Under the pieces are notes generated by a model, which did no database searches, was not told where the DNA came from, and was given only the letters and a program-made list of their open reading frames with translations. Positions 24,422-37,610 of a DNA stretch of 64,000 nt are shown here, piece after piece; position 1 is the stretch's first letter; each line of letters opens with the position of its first letter. Origin of the DNA: Plazaster borealis. Lineage: Eukaryota > Echinodermata > Asteroidea > Forcipulatida > Labidiasteridae. A program made the translations under genes and the position numbers. The stretch spans positions 16,016,818 through 16,080,817 of the forward strand of contig CM037471.1 in NCBI GenBank assembly GCA_021014325.1, in the 5' to 3' direction.

Positions 24422-25595
24422 ATATTTACAAAGCTGAAAAAGTTGAGACAGCTAGATTCATATAGTCAGCAACAAATCAGTGCGAAATGCCCTGTAATGT
24501 ACCGATACATTGTGGTTCATCAGCCGTGTGATATAACGAATTAAGCTATGGCTTTAGTATTGATGTCATGTCACAATACTATTGTAGCGTAGTGACTTTA
24601 CGGTGTTATTCTAATAGACGTGAAGTATAGTTATAAAGTAGAAATATTAGTTTAGTCAGTCTCAAATAGATCACCAAAAGTGACCTTTGAAAAAAACTCA
24701 ACTCACGAACAGTTTGATGTAATGACTCACTATCACTTACAACGCATTGTGCACAAATCGCAGACTTAAGTTGGGAAATATAGAAGCCCAAACCAAAATT
24801 ATTATTGTCATTTTTAATGTTCACAAAAATCACAAAAATGACTGATTAATCCGTACAATTTATTTTGTGGTACGATACTATACTTCACATCTCGCACTCT
24901 CAAGTGTATTATAATCAATTTTCGTAAGTCACACCGACAACTCGTTATAAGTGTGCTGGTGCTTCTGCAAACTGCGGGATTTAAAACGTCAAAAGTCACA
25001 TTTAAAACAAAATAAAACAATTCTATTCCCGTTTTATGATCTTTTCTTTCCCCAAATGACTTTAACCATGGAATTAAATTTGCGGGGTCCAATTGTCTAT
25101 TTCTCCGCCAAGATATCAGACTGGCTTGAGAGCGTTGACGATAAATCACCCTCTACTAGGGACATTGCTACTCTATTAAAAACAGTGTCTAGCGTGGCAG
25201 ACAATTGGCACTACCTTCATTCATTTGAAACGTCTCAGTGTGTTCTGGGTACGGTACACCGTATGGTCGTGCTCGTAGTCACACAGACTTCTGGATTATG
25301 GGCCAAACAATCCTTCTATAAAAATAAATAACCCTCGGTCAACCCTTTTTATTTGCCATTTAATTTTACTTCAAAGTCTGAACTTTTGTCATATTTCTGT
25401 ACTTTGAACTTGTCTTAGAGGAAGGAAATACTTTATTATTTATTTATTATACAAAACATAAATCGATTTCGAAAAATTGTCACTTTACGTTTTATAATTT
25501 TTTAAAAAGAAAAATCATTCACGGTTTTACTTCAGTCAAACCCCAGTGCTCTTTGCTGACAGACGGAAGAAATTCTATCATATAAATTATTTACT
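24422..25595. other. No gene recognised
   Basis: A 126-codon frame at 24951-25331 begins at GTG, not ATG, and shows no motif or splice context. It is treated as chance. Confidence 0.45.
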
Positions 25596-25984
25596 TTAAA
25601 GGCACTGTACACGTTTGGTTATTACTCAAAATATATATTAGCATAAAAACTGACTTGGTAACGAGCAAAAGAGAGCTGTTGATAGTATAAAACATTGTGA
25701 GAAACGACTCCCTCTGAAGTAACGTAGTTTTTGAGAAAGAGGTAATTTCTCACTAAAATAATAAAAGACTTTTTGCAAGAAGCCTTTGCAAGAAGTCTTT
25801 TATTCCTATCTGAAAGCACACAAATTTGTACAACAAGGGTGTTTTTTCTTTCATCATTTTCTTGCCACTTCGATGACCAATTGAGCCCAAATTTTCACAG
25901 GCTCGTTATTTTATGCATATGTTGAGATACATCAAGTGAGAACACTGGTCTTTGACAATTACCAAACGTGTTCAGTGCCTTTAA
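25596..25984. mobile_element. TTAA-flanked MITE, copy 3 (best preserved)
   Basis: Bounded by TTAA at 25596-25599 and 25981-25984. Termini AGGCACTG and CAGTGCCT are perfect inverses and continue inward with ACACGTTTGGT on the left and ACCAAACGTG on the right. Central hairpin AAAGACTTTTTGCAAGAAG with its degenerate inverse lies at about 25766-25803. No coding capacity. I recall very similar repeats as abundant in starfish genomes, which I could not check. Confidence 0.85.
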
Positions 25985-26218
25985 TGCAGTCAATAAGTAA
26001 AAACCAAACCTTGAACAAAATTTGCTTAGACTTGTTATATTCGTAGATATTTTGCAAGGACACTTATTGGGATACAGTGATAATAGGGCGACCGTAACTT
26101 TAATAATCATTTCCTTAGTGGATTATAGTAAAAGCCGCGTTATAAAAATATGCGGACTATAACATACAGTAGAGCTTCTTGTCTAGACAGGTGTTACAGG
26201 GATCATACTTTATAAGCT
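25985..26218. other. Unassigned spacer
   Basis: No feature seen between the MITE and the SINE. Confidence 0.4.
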
Positions 26219-26463
26219 GGGATGATCAGGTTGGCTCAGTGGTTTCTTTCACTGCCTTTCGTCTTTATGGAACCCGGTTCCAATCCCACCTCAGACCGGA
26301 GCCTTGCAATCCTTGTGGATTGGGTTTTCAGTCCCTACCTGATTGCGTTGGTTTTCCCCGTTGGTGTTTTCCTCCCACATCTAAAACCGAGCATTTCTTT
26401 TCGTTTCCTATTCCTCCTGTTATTGGCGCTAATTGTGCTGTTGGATATGTAATAAATAAATAA
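26219..26463 (+). mobile_element. SINE family 1, copy 3 (best copy)
   Basis: The tRNA-like head has an A-box-like TTGGCTCAGTGG and a B-box-like GGTTCCAATCC at about 26277-26287. The body contains GATTGGGTTTTCAGTCCC, CCTGATTGCGTTGGTTTTCC and TTTTCCTCCCACATCTAAAA. It ends TGGATATGTAATAAATAAAT. Four related copies are in the window (5091, 5927, 26219 and, reversed, 34590). Short frames across it are artefacts. Confidence 0.8.
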
Positions 26464-27363
26464 CTATACGTTAATGTCCCTTGCTTAATCAATGAAGTTG
26501 TCCACACTATTAGTTCTTTCCAGGCGTTACTGTACCGTAGACGATAACAAAGAAAATGGAGTAATTTTGCAGGGATTTAAGCCGGATGTTTACCCCGGTC
26601 CATCTTACCCCAAACCTTCCTGATGCTTTTACTAGACCCATTTTCTCCAACTGCGTCTCCAAAAACACTCAAAACTGATTTTGTTTCGGGCAGCAATGGT
26701 CGATTCCAAAGTCGCCCGAGAGGTATTGGAGAAACGCTTTTATTGGAAAACTGTCATCAGGCTATTAGGTGTTCAAATAACAATCGTACTGGATCATTAA
26801 CGCACACAGTGTCATGTTTGGGATAACAACTTGTTTGAAAAACGTGACTTCTGTTCAAATGTTTGATGTGTTTGCATACACCTGAAGTTATCAGTGTAGA
26901 AGATCGCAATTGTCTGTTTCAATTACCAGCCATGGCTTCCTGTTTAAAGGTTTATTTTTTTAAATTTCGACTGGATACGCGTAGACCTTAAGAATCAACC
27001 GTACCCTTCTTATTTTTCATCACGGTTTTTATCCTTATCTTGTTTTGTAAGTTTGAATCTAATTGTCAAACCCAGCAACCTGCGTGCATACATTTAACAG
27101 CCCTTGGAGAATAATCATGCATCGGTACATGATTAGTGTGTTAAGTGGAAACAAACGTCCGCAATGGAAAACAAACTACCACCTTTAAAGTGTTTCAGCA
27201 AGCTTAAATACACGATGCTTTGTGAACGCACTAGAAAGAAAGAAAGAAGAAGAAACAAAAACCCACAAAAAACAGACACACACAAAAACACCCTGTTGAT
27301 AAATAATTAAGCCAAATTTGCCTGAACACTATTTTGATTACCAAATATAATATTGCTATAGTT
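26464..27363. other. No gene recognised
   Basis: Unique-looking sequence. A (GAAA/GAAGA) purine run near 27234-27256 is the only simple repeat. Confidence 0.45.
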
Positions 27364-27593
27364 TACACTGCAAAAACAGGGGTGTTAAACTTGACACCAT
27401 GGGTGTTGTCACTTATAGATAACGAAGAGATAATCAAAATTAACACCATATAGGGTGTTTAAATAATTTCTGCCAAAACAATTACACTGGTGTTATTTTA
27501 ACACCTTGTGGTGTTAATTTTGATTCTCTCTTGGGTATCTATATGTGACAACACCCATGGTGTCAAGTTTAACACCCCCGTTTTAGCAGTTTA
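27364..27593. mobile_element. Long near-perfect hairpin MITE, 230 bp
   Basis: Almost the whole element is one inverted repeat. The left arm carries GGGTGTTAAACTTGACACCA and TGGGTGTTGTCAC, and the right arm the inverse, GTGACAACACCCATGGTGTC. Both arms also contain AATCAAAATTAACACCA. Ends resemble TTACACTGCAAAAAC and GTTTTAGCAGTTTA. As RNA it would form an unusually long hairpin. Confidence 0.85.
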
Positions 27594-30500
27594 GGCTGTA
27601 TATCTATTATATCTATCTGTTGTATTGTTATATCTAAATGTTTAATAGCTTTGGTAAAAATAAGGTAAGAGGTTCTATGATTCTCCTAATGTAACCATTA
27701 TTGTGCTGTTTTTTAATATTTGTACATGTGATTGTTTAGTTTACCTCTTTGAAAGTGTACCGATGACCTATAGGCATAATTGAAAATAGTAAAAGGGAAA
27801 TAACGGTTTGCCACCTTTGTTGTGGATATCGCATGAAACAAAATATTAAAGCGCTTGTCTTATTGGGAAAATGTCAATATATGAACAAGATACTTTAGCT
27901 AATGAGAAAACCTCAAAGCTGTGACAAGTTTGCTTTAGACCCTTCGCAAATAGCAAATATACATTCTGCTGACAATATCATTCATGTTTATCTTATCAAA
28001 AGGTCGGTAGTACGAGACAAAATGTGCACACGTTATAATTGCGTCCAATTCTTCAGTGTACGCAGAGAAGCAATTCGTGAAAGTTTCAGCTCAATTTTTA
28101 AAGTAAAACCGTTTTCCATGAAATATAACACGGACGTTTCATTCGAACCTACTTCATTGTATTTTGTACTACAGAGTTTTTCTTAACGATTCGCACAAAA
28201 ATATTTCCGTTTTTGTTACCAATGTACACATAGATTTATTGTGTTGAAAGCTTTTTGTTTAGCTGCCTGCCTTCTGACTAGATTGCCTCTATCCACTGCA
28301 GAAGGATGCCCTTAAATCTCTAAAATCTAACCTGTGCTCAATGCTCCATCCAATGTAACGCCATGCGTATTTCATTTTTGCCACTTCGTGCACTACTCAT
28401 CTGGCATACTGATCTTGGGTCCCAGTCCGTTATCTTGCGTTATCTCGTGTGATTTTATTTTCTTACTAATAATAGATTTTCTTATTATTAGTAAGAAATA
28501 TTTCTTGTCTGACTTTCCCTTTTGATGTACTGCATTTTGCTCCTTAAGATTAATTTCTTAGAACTTGTCCTAAAATGTGACTCTGATCTTCTCTTCTCTT
28601 GAGTGCTTTTTTAGTGATGTCTTGCTTCTTATTCGGTTCTTGGTATAAGTCCAAATCTCTAACCAGTACGAGAGACCTACTGTGATACGCTGAATGAAAA
28701 AGCCCAATGCTACTTTTCAAAACGGATGCAAAAATCTACCTATATCGGTTTCGATCAAAATGTGATAATATCAACTATCCTTTTGTAAGAAAACAGCCAA
28801 ATAATAAATAAATAACACTGTTTGAAATGAACATGTCACTGATGATGACAACAAATTAATAATATATATATATATTTATTTATAATTTAGTAATACAGAA
28901 ACGAACCCAAAGATCGTTTGGCAGGAGGAAACCTTTACATTCTTAATCAAATACATTATACAACTACACCAATGGCAAGTTACCCACCAATTTCCTGCTA
29001 GCCTCGGCTTGGTTTCTACATAGCCTGGCGTTAGCATGTCCATTATTGGACTCTATTGGAGTCGTCTCACGTTTTGAGTTGAGAATCAATCAATGCATTG
29101 TCTACGTTCACGATGCAACATCACCGCGGTAATAAGGACGCTGAAAGATTGCCTACACGAAGTGTACACACAAATTTCATTTTCAATATTAGCGCTATCA
29201 GGCTGCCTATCAGGCTGCCTTGGCAATCTAAGAATCATTATAGAATTCCTAGATACACTAAGAGTTGCAGTCGATGTTGATATACTCTGTGAAAACCCGA
29301 AAAACTATTCTTACACGATTTACTTGTGTAACTCTAGGTTCACTTTGAAACAACGGGGATCGAAAATATTAAACAATTCCCTTCTGTGCAAGATTGTTCT
29401 GCAGAGAAACTCTGGTTTTATTCAAACAATGAACAAATCTCTTGCAAAAGACATAGCAGAAATAATTACACAAAAGCACGATCCTGAAATGTAAACAATA
29501 CGACATTATCTCAACTGAAGGGTTTCAATTAAGATCATTATTAAAAACCGCAGTCTTTGTTTGTTCTTCCAAGAAAGAAGTGACGACAGTGAACTTCAAG
29601 TGGAAGTTAGGAACATCATAAAATGGCGGTTTACATCAATAAGTAATGGTGTAAAATATCAGATTGAAGTGATGCTTGAGGCCTTGGTCCCAAATGGTGG
29701 GCAGGCATTAGCTGATGGGCGTGATGCATCCGAGACCGCAGGGGGGCCTTTCCTGTTACTGGGCTCCATCCATATTGCAGTCGTCTAATAACAAACCCAA
29801 TTTGTATGGTCCGTGCCTTAATAACTATACTTTAAATAAACATTAAGTTTTACATGATCTTTGGATGAAATGCACCAAATAACTTAAAATTGAAATTTCA
29901 CAGAAATACTTAGAGGAGTTCCTGAAAGTAAAACATATCGGAAGTTCATCACACATCCGATGGGAAAAATTGTATTGCTTTCAGGGGAACCAGTTTTACG
30001 TAGAGACAGTAAATTATTATTAAGGAAAAAATACCACAACTTCGCTACAGCATAAGCATAAGAAATTGTAAAAGTAATAACCCTTGTTCCATAGCCAAAT
30101 ACTAATACAAAAATGTGTACATCATGCAGGTATAGCCGGAGAATTGATGAAATGGCAACTCAGAAACGAAATCCATACTATTGTCAATTTTTTTGTTGAA
30201 ACTGTGTAGGCTGTTGCATCCCGGCAAATCGAAATCCCTAGCCAGGAAAAAAATCATTTTGGTGACATTTGTTACTTGATATCCGTCAATCCACTTAAAA
30301 TCAGACTTATTGCATCCCACAGAAATTCTACACCATTAAATCTGAATGCTTGTTAAAAAGATTTGTTTCAAATCTTTCCAAAGTGGTATCGAAATATAGA
30401 CGAATCAGTAGCAACAGAAGGTAGTCCAACCCCTCAAACACTTTTCGTGTGTGCCTCAAATCCATTTCCAGGCACGCTGGAAGCTGTCTGTACCAATAGA

Positions 30501-32509
30501 ACCCTCTAAAAGTCTTCCCACCCGCACAAGCAGGTTAACCTATTGATCTGTCCTTTCAGTGCATTTGTTTTAAATTGAGCTTTGTTTTCACGCATAATTG
30601 AATAAACCGTCTTTGATAAACGAAAACAAAAAAATAAATAGGTAATCGGCTGTTGCCCGAACACCTAATAAAATAAAACAATGCTGAAGCCAATAGGGAC
30701 ACTTAGTTATTATCAACTCTATGATGGCTCCTTTATAGAGTTTATTCCTCTATGAAAATGTATCGTTAAAAGACAAATTGTCTGCATTTCAGTAGCATCG
30801 AAATTGATGGTTTTGTGAGTTTATGCCGCCCTTTCCAAGAACTTGGAAAGTGATCGGACAGGTTCGAAATGCCTTAGCAGTAGGGAGTCTGAATCGCTGC
30901 TTGATTTTTCCCCAAATGTAGGTTTGAGTCGAGCTATGCAGTTCTGGCTGTCAGAAAGATACTTCATTGAAATAACAGGATTCAAAGAATATGATTATAT
31001 CGTTAATTATCATCTTGTTAAGTTAATGCGTCATGTGCACATTGCACACACCATGTTGGACACGTTATACGTGTTTACATCCGTCCTTAAGGCGGATTAT
31101 TGTTTTTTTAAACAAATTATAATACTACCCACTAATAAAATATATATAAATTAAAGAACAAAATAACAATATTAATAAAGTCTGAAAAGGCAAGTATAAA
31201 ATATTAGTCCATTGTCAGAGTTCATATAGCGTTCCTATGGGTTTCCGATCGTCGTTGGGGCTAGTCTATTCGGTACTGGTACTTGGTGTGTGGTTTATGG
31301 GTGGAACTGTATTATTACCGCTCCCTCTGACACGTTTTAAGTGCCTGTAAACAAACTGTTCTTCAGTAGGCTAAAGCGAAAAATATGCAACTAGGTCAAG
31401 ATGGTGTTACTCTAAGAAAGAAATTACATTCACGAAAAAGGGTTCTTCTGCCCAGAATAAATCATTCTATATTGTTTCAAGAGGCTGATCACCAAATAGA
31501 TACAGTCTTAATTGATTCACTAGTTGTTACAAGGGGAAAGCGATACCAAATTACGGACATGTAAGCCAAGGGAACCACGAGAGTTGCGTTTCTCAGATGA
31601 CAAGACTGTCAGTACTGTTGGGTGTTATAAATTTGTTGTGAATTTACCGTGTAGCTCGTACCTTATAGGTTCAAGTGCGTCAGAAGATAGGTACTTCAGC
31701 GTTTCCTAAGTGGAGGACCCCCTTTGGAACGAGGTGCGTTTGAGCGCAGCGTTCATTGGTGAGAGGGCTGATTAAACGCCAAGAAAGACGATGGTACTGG
31801 GTTACCAGCGTGATTGATGCAGTTCATGGTTGGCCTTACTGACGATGCGTTACATATCGATGGAGCAAAATGGAAGTTGCTCTTTGGAGAACCAATAAAG
31901 TGCCAATGTAGAATGTAGTAATACGTGTGCATCTTCAAGAATGCCTTTCTACTATCCCACCTGAAGATGAATTTCATGCTACTTCTCCGCCCTCTTACGC
32001 ATGGAAACGGTTTCACTCTATCATTGGAAAACTCAAGTCGCTTCAGATTTTATTAAAACATGGGATTGGGGCTGGGTTAGAAGAATAGAAGGCTGAGTGT
32101 AATACCGGATGAACATGGCCCGTTGTTCGTCGAAATAATTATGTTTTAAATAATTCTTTTTCTGAGCGAATTTTGAGAGATGATGCTGTTTCAAAACGAA
32201 AAACATACATACAATTTTGCATATGCCGCGGACAATGTACACATTACATGTAACATGAAAAATTGTTTGTACATGGCCGTGAAATAATGTCGGGATCCTG
32301 ACAATAATTCATTTTTAGATTTAATTAACATCCACTAATAATTGGTGGATTATTTGTGTGCAATACCTATATAATAAAAGCTTTTAACTTTCCTGAAAAA
32401 ACCCCAGCCGTATTAAAATTTTAATCTTAGTATCCGTGTCAATTCGGTCAAAAATCGACCAAGCATGCATCTTTAGGATGCTGGTTTGTGTTTATTTAAA
32501 TGTAAATCG
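27594..32509. other. Long stretch with no gene recognised
   Basis: About 4.9 kb. Contains a 16-bp stem hairpin at 28463-28500 and an AT microsatellite at about 28860-28880. A 133-codon ATG frame at 29093-29494 shows no recognised motif and is within chance expectation for this much sequence. A frame at 31524-31709 loosely resembles a retroelement protease tail, but too weakly to call. Confidence 0.4.
28463..28500. repeat. Short strong hairpin
   Basis: TTTCTTACTAATAATA, a loop of a few bases, then the inverse TTATTATTAGTAAGAAA. Confidence 0.7.
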
Positions 32510-32616
32510 GGTTGAACAAAACAAATTACTATAGAGCGGGACTTGAACCTGCGACCTCTGGATTAATGTTCCGGCGCTCTACCAACTGAGCTATCTAGCC
32601 CTAATGTTGGCTGTCT
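32510..32616 (-). mobile_element. SINE family 2, tRNA-like (copy 1)
   Basis: On the minus strand the segment reads GGGCTAGATAGCTCAGTTGG (A box) and later GCAGGTTCAAGTCCCGC (B box), a clear tRNA-like core. The acceptor stem does not pair with the 3' side, the base before the presumed anticodon is C rather than T, and no gene-like terminator is seen. The upstream GGGAGAC.GCCAACAT and downstream TTTGTTCAACC are shared with the copy at 53278-53400. A SINE is therefore a better call than a tRNA gene. Confidence 0.75.
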
Positions 32617-32879
32617 CCCAATGTTGTCAATATCTTTGTTCGGGGTGCCAGTCAGAAGCCATACAGCCTGTAACTGAGGGACACCTATTTTTTGTAGAAA
32701 TTTCTTACCACATTATTTCTGTTAATTCGGTTTTCAATTTAATTTTTTTTGAGGTCTTTCGATTGTCTTTCTCACAAATATCCGTTATTATAAAACATTT
32801 TTTAAATTATGCAGTGTCATTTATAGTATGGTTTGTTTTTGTTCTTTATTAAGAAAAAGAGCCATAGGCTTATCTGTCA

Positions 32880-33190
32880 ATTAAGCATTTAGTCTTTGGG
32901 TCTCTCCTGGATCTCAACTCACTCTATGAATATTATTTTGTATTCCTCTTCTTCTCCTGCCTTTCCTTGGTTGTCATTCTATAAGTCTCTTGTTTTCTTG
33001 ACAAGTTCCCTGCCTATCTCAATTCCATTTCCATTTGGGATACATTGAGCATTCTCTTTCCCAAAGCTTTCTGTGCTTTCAATTTTTCTCCTATCTCTTT
33101 GGTTGTTGCCCACGTCTCTGCCCTATATGTCAATGTATATGAAGCATTGATTGGAAGTCTGTCTTCTTAATATTTTGGGTATCACCCTGT
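32880..33190 (-). pseudogene. LINE pol C-terminal remnant (minus)
   Basis: On the minus strand a frame reads LTYRAETWATTKEIGEKL, then AQKALGKRMLNVSQ and KRQEKK-like blocks. This is the common LINE layout LLYGAETWT...RAM.R.MLG.S downstream of RT. Stops interrupt it. Only this piece remains. Confidence 0.6.
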
Positions 33191-34589
33191 CATTATATTA
33201 TGTAAATTATTTGTTTTTACTAAATCTATCTAACTAACACATGTTCCTGGTATAGTAACTCTTCGACAATATGCAATGAACAAACCATCCACCCATCCAA
33301 ATACTTATAGGCGGTCCCGTTTGAGGGCAAACAACGAAAAAATGTTTATGTTTTTCCAGTGATGGTTTTTGTTCTTCAACTCAATGATACTGGATGGGTA
33401 CTGAAAGGATTGATTATACGCATTTTGGCTACCCCGACCAAATACACGTTTATTCTTGATTTTCACATGTTTTTGTTCAACCGCAGTGACGTTTTCTTAA
33501 AAACTGTAACCGAGTTATTGGATCGGTTAGTTAAGATGGCGGATTCGACAAACTAACAAAAAATGTAAACGGAATGCTTTTAAAAATTGAAAACGTTGAA
33601 GCATTCCAAATAAATAATGTTGATACAATTACAAAGACGTCACATTACTTGAAAATAAACGAAGGCTTTTTATTTTCAGAACCTTAATATTCAACAGATG
33701 TATACCTACGTCACGAAATGTTTCCGCTTGGTCACCGACCCGTTTTCGCGTAGCTCTTTGGTCGTACGTCAGAAACTTGTCTCTGGCAAGGGTTGTCAAA
33801 ACAAGCCAATTGAGAATATTCTAGAAGCAAAAAAAGAGAAAAGAAAAGAAAAAAGACAACAAGTAAAGAAAAACAGACAACCAACGTAAAGGAAAGACAA
33901 ATTGAATGGTATTGTTATTCAATGACAAGAGATAATACTTGTTATAGTTAGGCCTCATCAGTTATCTGATGTTGTTAGACTTGGTTAACTTCAACTTCAG
34001 TATTTTATAAGGCATCGGTATGGTATAATACTCATAAGTCGAGATAGTAGAACAGTTCTGACAATAGATGAGTGAAATGAAGCTTGTGTGACTTTTTATC
34101 TTTAACATTTTTCAAGTCATGCGAATCAAATTAGATACGGTATTTCTTTAAATTACTTGTTGTATTTCATCCCTTTGAGAAATTTAACCTATGAATTTGG
34201 ACTACAACTAAACACAACTTTGTTACTACAAACTTTCTGTTAGCCTGATATTATAATTTGTCAATTTGATGAAAATCTGCCTATGTTCAAGGGTAACGAA
34301 GAAAAACCTAAATCCATTCGTTTGATGGACACGACAAGCTATGTTCGGCTATCTTTTGCAGAGTTGTGCTGCGCGCTCTCCTTGTAACGTAGAATTGGTG
34401 GACATCTGAAAGTCTGCATGCCTTGCTAGAAATAAGAACAATGAAAGCAGCAACAAGAGAAATACCCGTTAAATGTTGCATCATGCTTCAGTATTATCTG
34501 ATTTGAATAAGAACGCCTGAGTACAAGGCTTTGCAGCGACTAGCACGGTACGGTATCCCATAGGACTGAAGATACATGGGCAGAGAACA
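33191..34589. other. No gene recognised
   Basis: Purine-rich AAAAGAGAAAAG stretch near 33830-33870. Otherwise unique-looking. Confidence 0.45.
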
Positions 34590-34745
34590 TGATGCAGAAA
34601 TGTAAGTTTTAGATGTGGTAGGAAAACCCCAAATAGGGGAAACTCATGCATTTAGGTAGGAAATGAAAACCCAATAATCCCCATGCAGGGATCCGGCCCG
34701 TGATTTGAACCGCGGTCCACAGATGTGAAATGCGGGGAAGAACAA
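34590..34745 (-). mobile_element. SINE family 1, copy 4 (reverse)
   Basis: On the minus strand a B-box-like CGGTTCAAATCAC is followed by TTATTGGGTTTTCATTTCC and GTTTTCCTACCACATCTAAA, the ordered body blocks of SINE family 1. The tail is degraded. Confidence 0.7.
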
Positions 34746-35370
34746 AACTGAAAATACAGTTAAGAGTCATTCGACCGATATAAACCAAGTTAGCATACGA
34801 ATCGCGTCACTGCATCATGATCTGTTGGAGTGAAAGCATGTTAATGTGTATGAGTTTCTTTTTTGACGCTAACGTCCTATGTAGGTATATGACACCACAA
34901 TGTAAAGTCTTCTGATTTTTGTATCAATCATCCTTAGCAAACACTTTGTTATAGTGTATATTTTGTTTTCAATTTGGGTTTGAAAAAAATACAAATAATA
35001 ATAAATAGTCCTAAATAATAAATAACTAATACAATACATAATGTAAGTAAAGCTTATTGGAAGGTTGGGTGGGGTGGATGATATTTTAGCCGGGCAGAGT
35101 AATTTAGATCTTTCGTTTTTGGAGGATACTTGGGACAATGATACACACTGTCTGACCTAAATATGAGCTTCGCTTAATCAATTATTGAATTAGACATTGG
35201 TGTATACTTTGATGTAGATGTTTCTCTGAATCCTCGGTAGTTTTCCCTGATCATTTGGATTACTCAATTAGCAATGTTTGGATTGGACTCATAATAATGT
35301 TAACATATTGATGATTGATCTGTCAAGGTATACTTTGTTGATTCAAACTAGGTTCAAATTTACATAAACG
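34746..35370. other. No gene recognised
   Basis: AT-rich left flank of the minisatellite. Confidence 0.45.
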
Positions 35371-37610
35371 TTGTAGATTATGCTATATTGATGTATGAGG
35401 CACTCTTACATATATTGCTATATGAGGGCACTCTTACATAAATTGCTATATGAGGGCACTCTTACATGGATTGCTGTATGAGGGCACTGAGGGCATTCTT
35501 ACATAGAATGCTGTGTGAGGGCACTGAGGGCATTCTTACATATATTGCTGTGTGAGGGCACTAAGGGCATTCTTACATAGATTGCTGTATGAGGGCACTG
35601 AGGGCACTCTTACATAGATTGCTGTATGAGGGCACTGAGGGCATTCTTACATAGAATGCTGTGTGAGGGCACTGAGGGCATTCTTACATATATTGCTGTG
35701 TGAGGGCACTAAGGGCATTCTTACATAGATTGCTGTATGAGGGCACTGAGGGCACTCTTACATAGATTGCTGTATGAGGGCACTGAGGGCATTCTTACAT
35801 AGATTGCTGTATGAGGGCACTGAGGGCACTCTTACATAGATTGCTGTATGAGGGCACTGAGGGCACTCTTACATAGATTGCTGTATGAGGGCACTGAGGG
35901 CACTCTTACATAGATTGCTGTATGAGGGCACTGAGGGCATTCTTACATAGATTGCTGTATGAGGGCACTTAGGCACTCTTACATAGATTGCTGTATAAGG
36001 GCACTGAGGGCACTATTACATAGATTGCTGTATGAGGGCACTCTTACATAGATTGCTGTATGAGGGCACTGAGGGCACTCTTACATAGATTGCTGTATGA
36101 GGGCACTGAGGGCACTCTTACATAGATTGCTGTATGAGGGCACTGAGGGCACTCTTTCATAGATTGCTGTATGGGGGCACTGAGGGCACTCTTACATAGA
36201 TTGCTGTATGGGGGCACTGAGGGCACTCTTACATAGATTGCTGTATGAGGGCACTGAGGGCACTCTTTCATAGGTTGCTGTATGAGGGCACTGAGGGCAC
36301 TCTTACATAGATTGCTGTATGAGGGCACTGAGGGCACTCTTACATAGATTGCTGCATGAGGGCACTGAGGGCACTCTTACATAGATTGCTGTGTGAGGGC
36401 ACTGAGGGCACTCTTACATAGATTGCTGTATGAGGGCACTGAGGGCACTCTTACATAGATTGCTGTATGAGGGCACTGAGGGCACTCTTTCATAGATTGC
36501 TGTATGAGGGCACTGAGGGCACTCATACATAGATTGCTGTATGAGGGCACTGAGGGCACTCATACATAGATTGCTGTATGAGGGCACTGAGTCACTCTTA
36601 CATAGTTTGCTGTATGAGGGCACTGAGGGCACTCTTACGTGGATTGCTGTATGAGGGCACTGAGGGCACTCTTACGTGGATTGCTGTATGAGGGCACTGA
36701 GGGCATTCTTACATAGATTGCTGTATGAGGGCACTGAGGGCATTCTTACATAGATTGCTGTATGAGGGCACTGAGGGCATTCTTACATAGATTGCTGTAT
36801 GAGGGCACTGAGGGCACTCTTACATAGATTGTTGTATGAGGGCACTGAGGGCATTCTTACATAGATTGCTGTATGAGGGCACTGAGGGCATTCTTACATA
36901 GATTGCTGTATGAGGGCACTGAGGGCATTCTTACATAGATTGCTGTATGAGGGCACTGAGGGCACTCTTACATAGATTGTTGTATGAGGGCACTGAGGGC
37001 ATTCTTACATAGATTGCTGTATGAGGGCACTGAGGGCATTCTTACATAGATTGCTGTATGAGGGCACTAAGGGCATTCTTACATAGATTGCTGTATGAGG
37101 GCACTGAGGGCACTCTTACATAGATTGCTGTATGAGGGCACTGAGGGCACTCATACATAGATTGCTGTATGAGGGCACTGGGTCACTCTTACATAGTTTG
37201 CTGTATGAGGGCACTGAGGGCACTCTTACGTGGATTGCTGCATGAGGGCACTGAGGGCACTCTTACATAGATTGCTGTATGAGGGCACTGAGGGCACTCT
37301 TACATAGATTGCTGTATGAGGGCACTGAGGGCATTCTTACATAGATTGCTGTATGAGGGCACTAAGGGCATTCTTACATAGATTGCTGCATGAGGGCACT
37401 GAGGGCACTCTTACATAGATTGCTGTATGAGGGCACTGGGTCACTCTTACATAGTTTGCTGTTCGAGGGCACTGAGGGCACTCTTACATAGATTGCTGTA
37501 TGAGGGCACTGAGGGCACTCATACATTTATTGCTGTATGAGGGCACTGAGTCACTCTTACATAGTTTGCTGTATGAGGGCACTGAGGGCACTCTTACGTG
37601 GATTGCTGTA

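Noticed and set aside
24951..25331. 126-codon plus-strand frame
   Set aside because: Starts at GTG, no ATG until mid-frame, no recognisable domain, AT-rich context.
29093..29494. 133-codon ATG frame as a protein gene
   Set aside because: No signal peptide, motif or splice context. A frame of this length is expected by chance a few times in 64 kb on two strands.
31524..31709. Retroelement protease-like fragment (FSDDKTVSTVG)
   Set aside because: Only a loose resemblance to the second half of aspartic protease domains, with no catalytic DTG/DSG upstream in frame.
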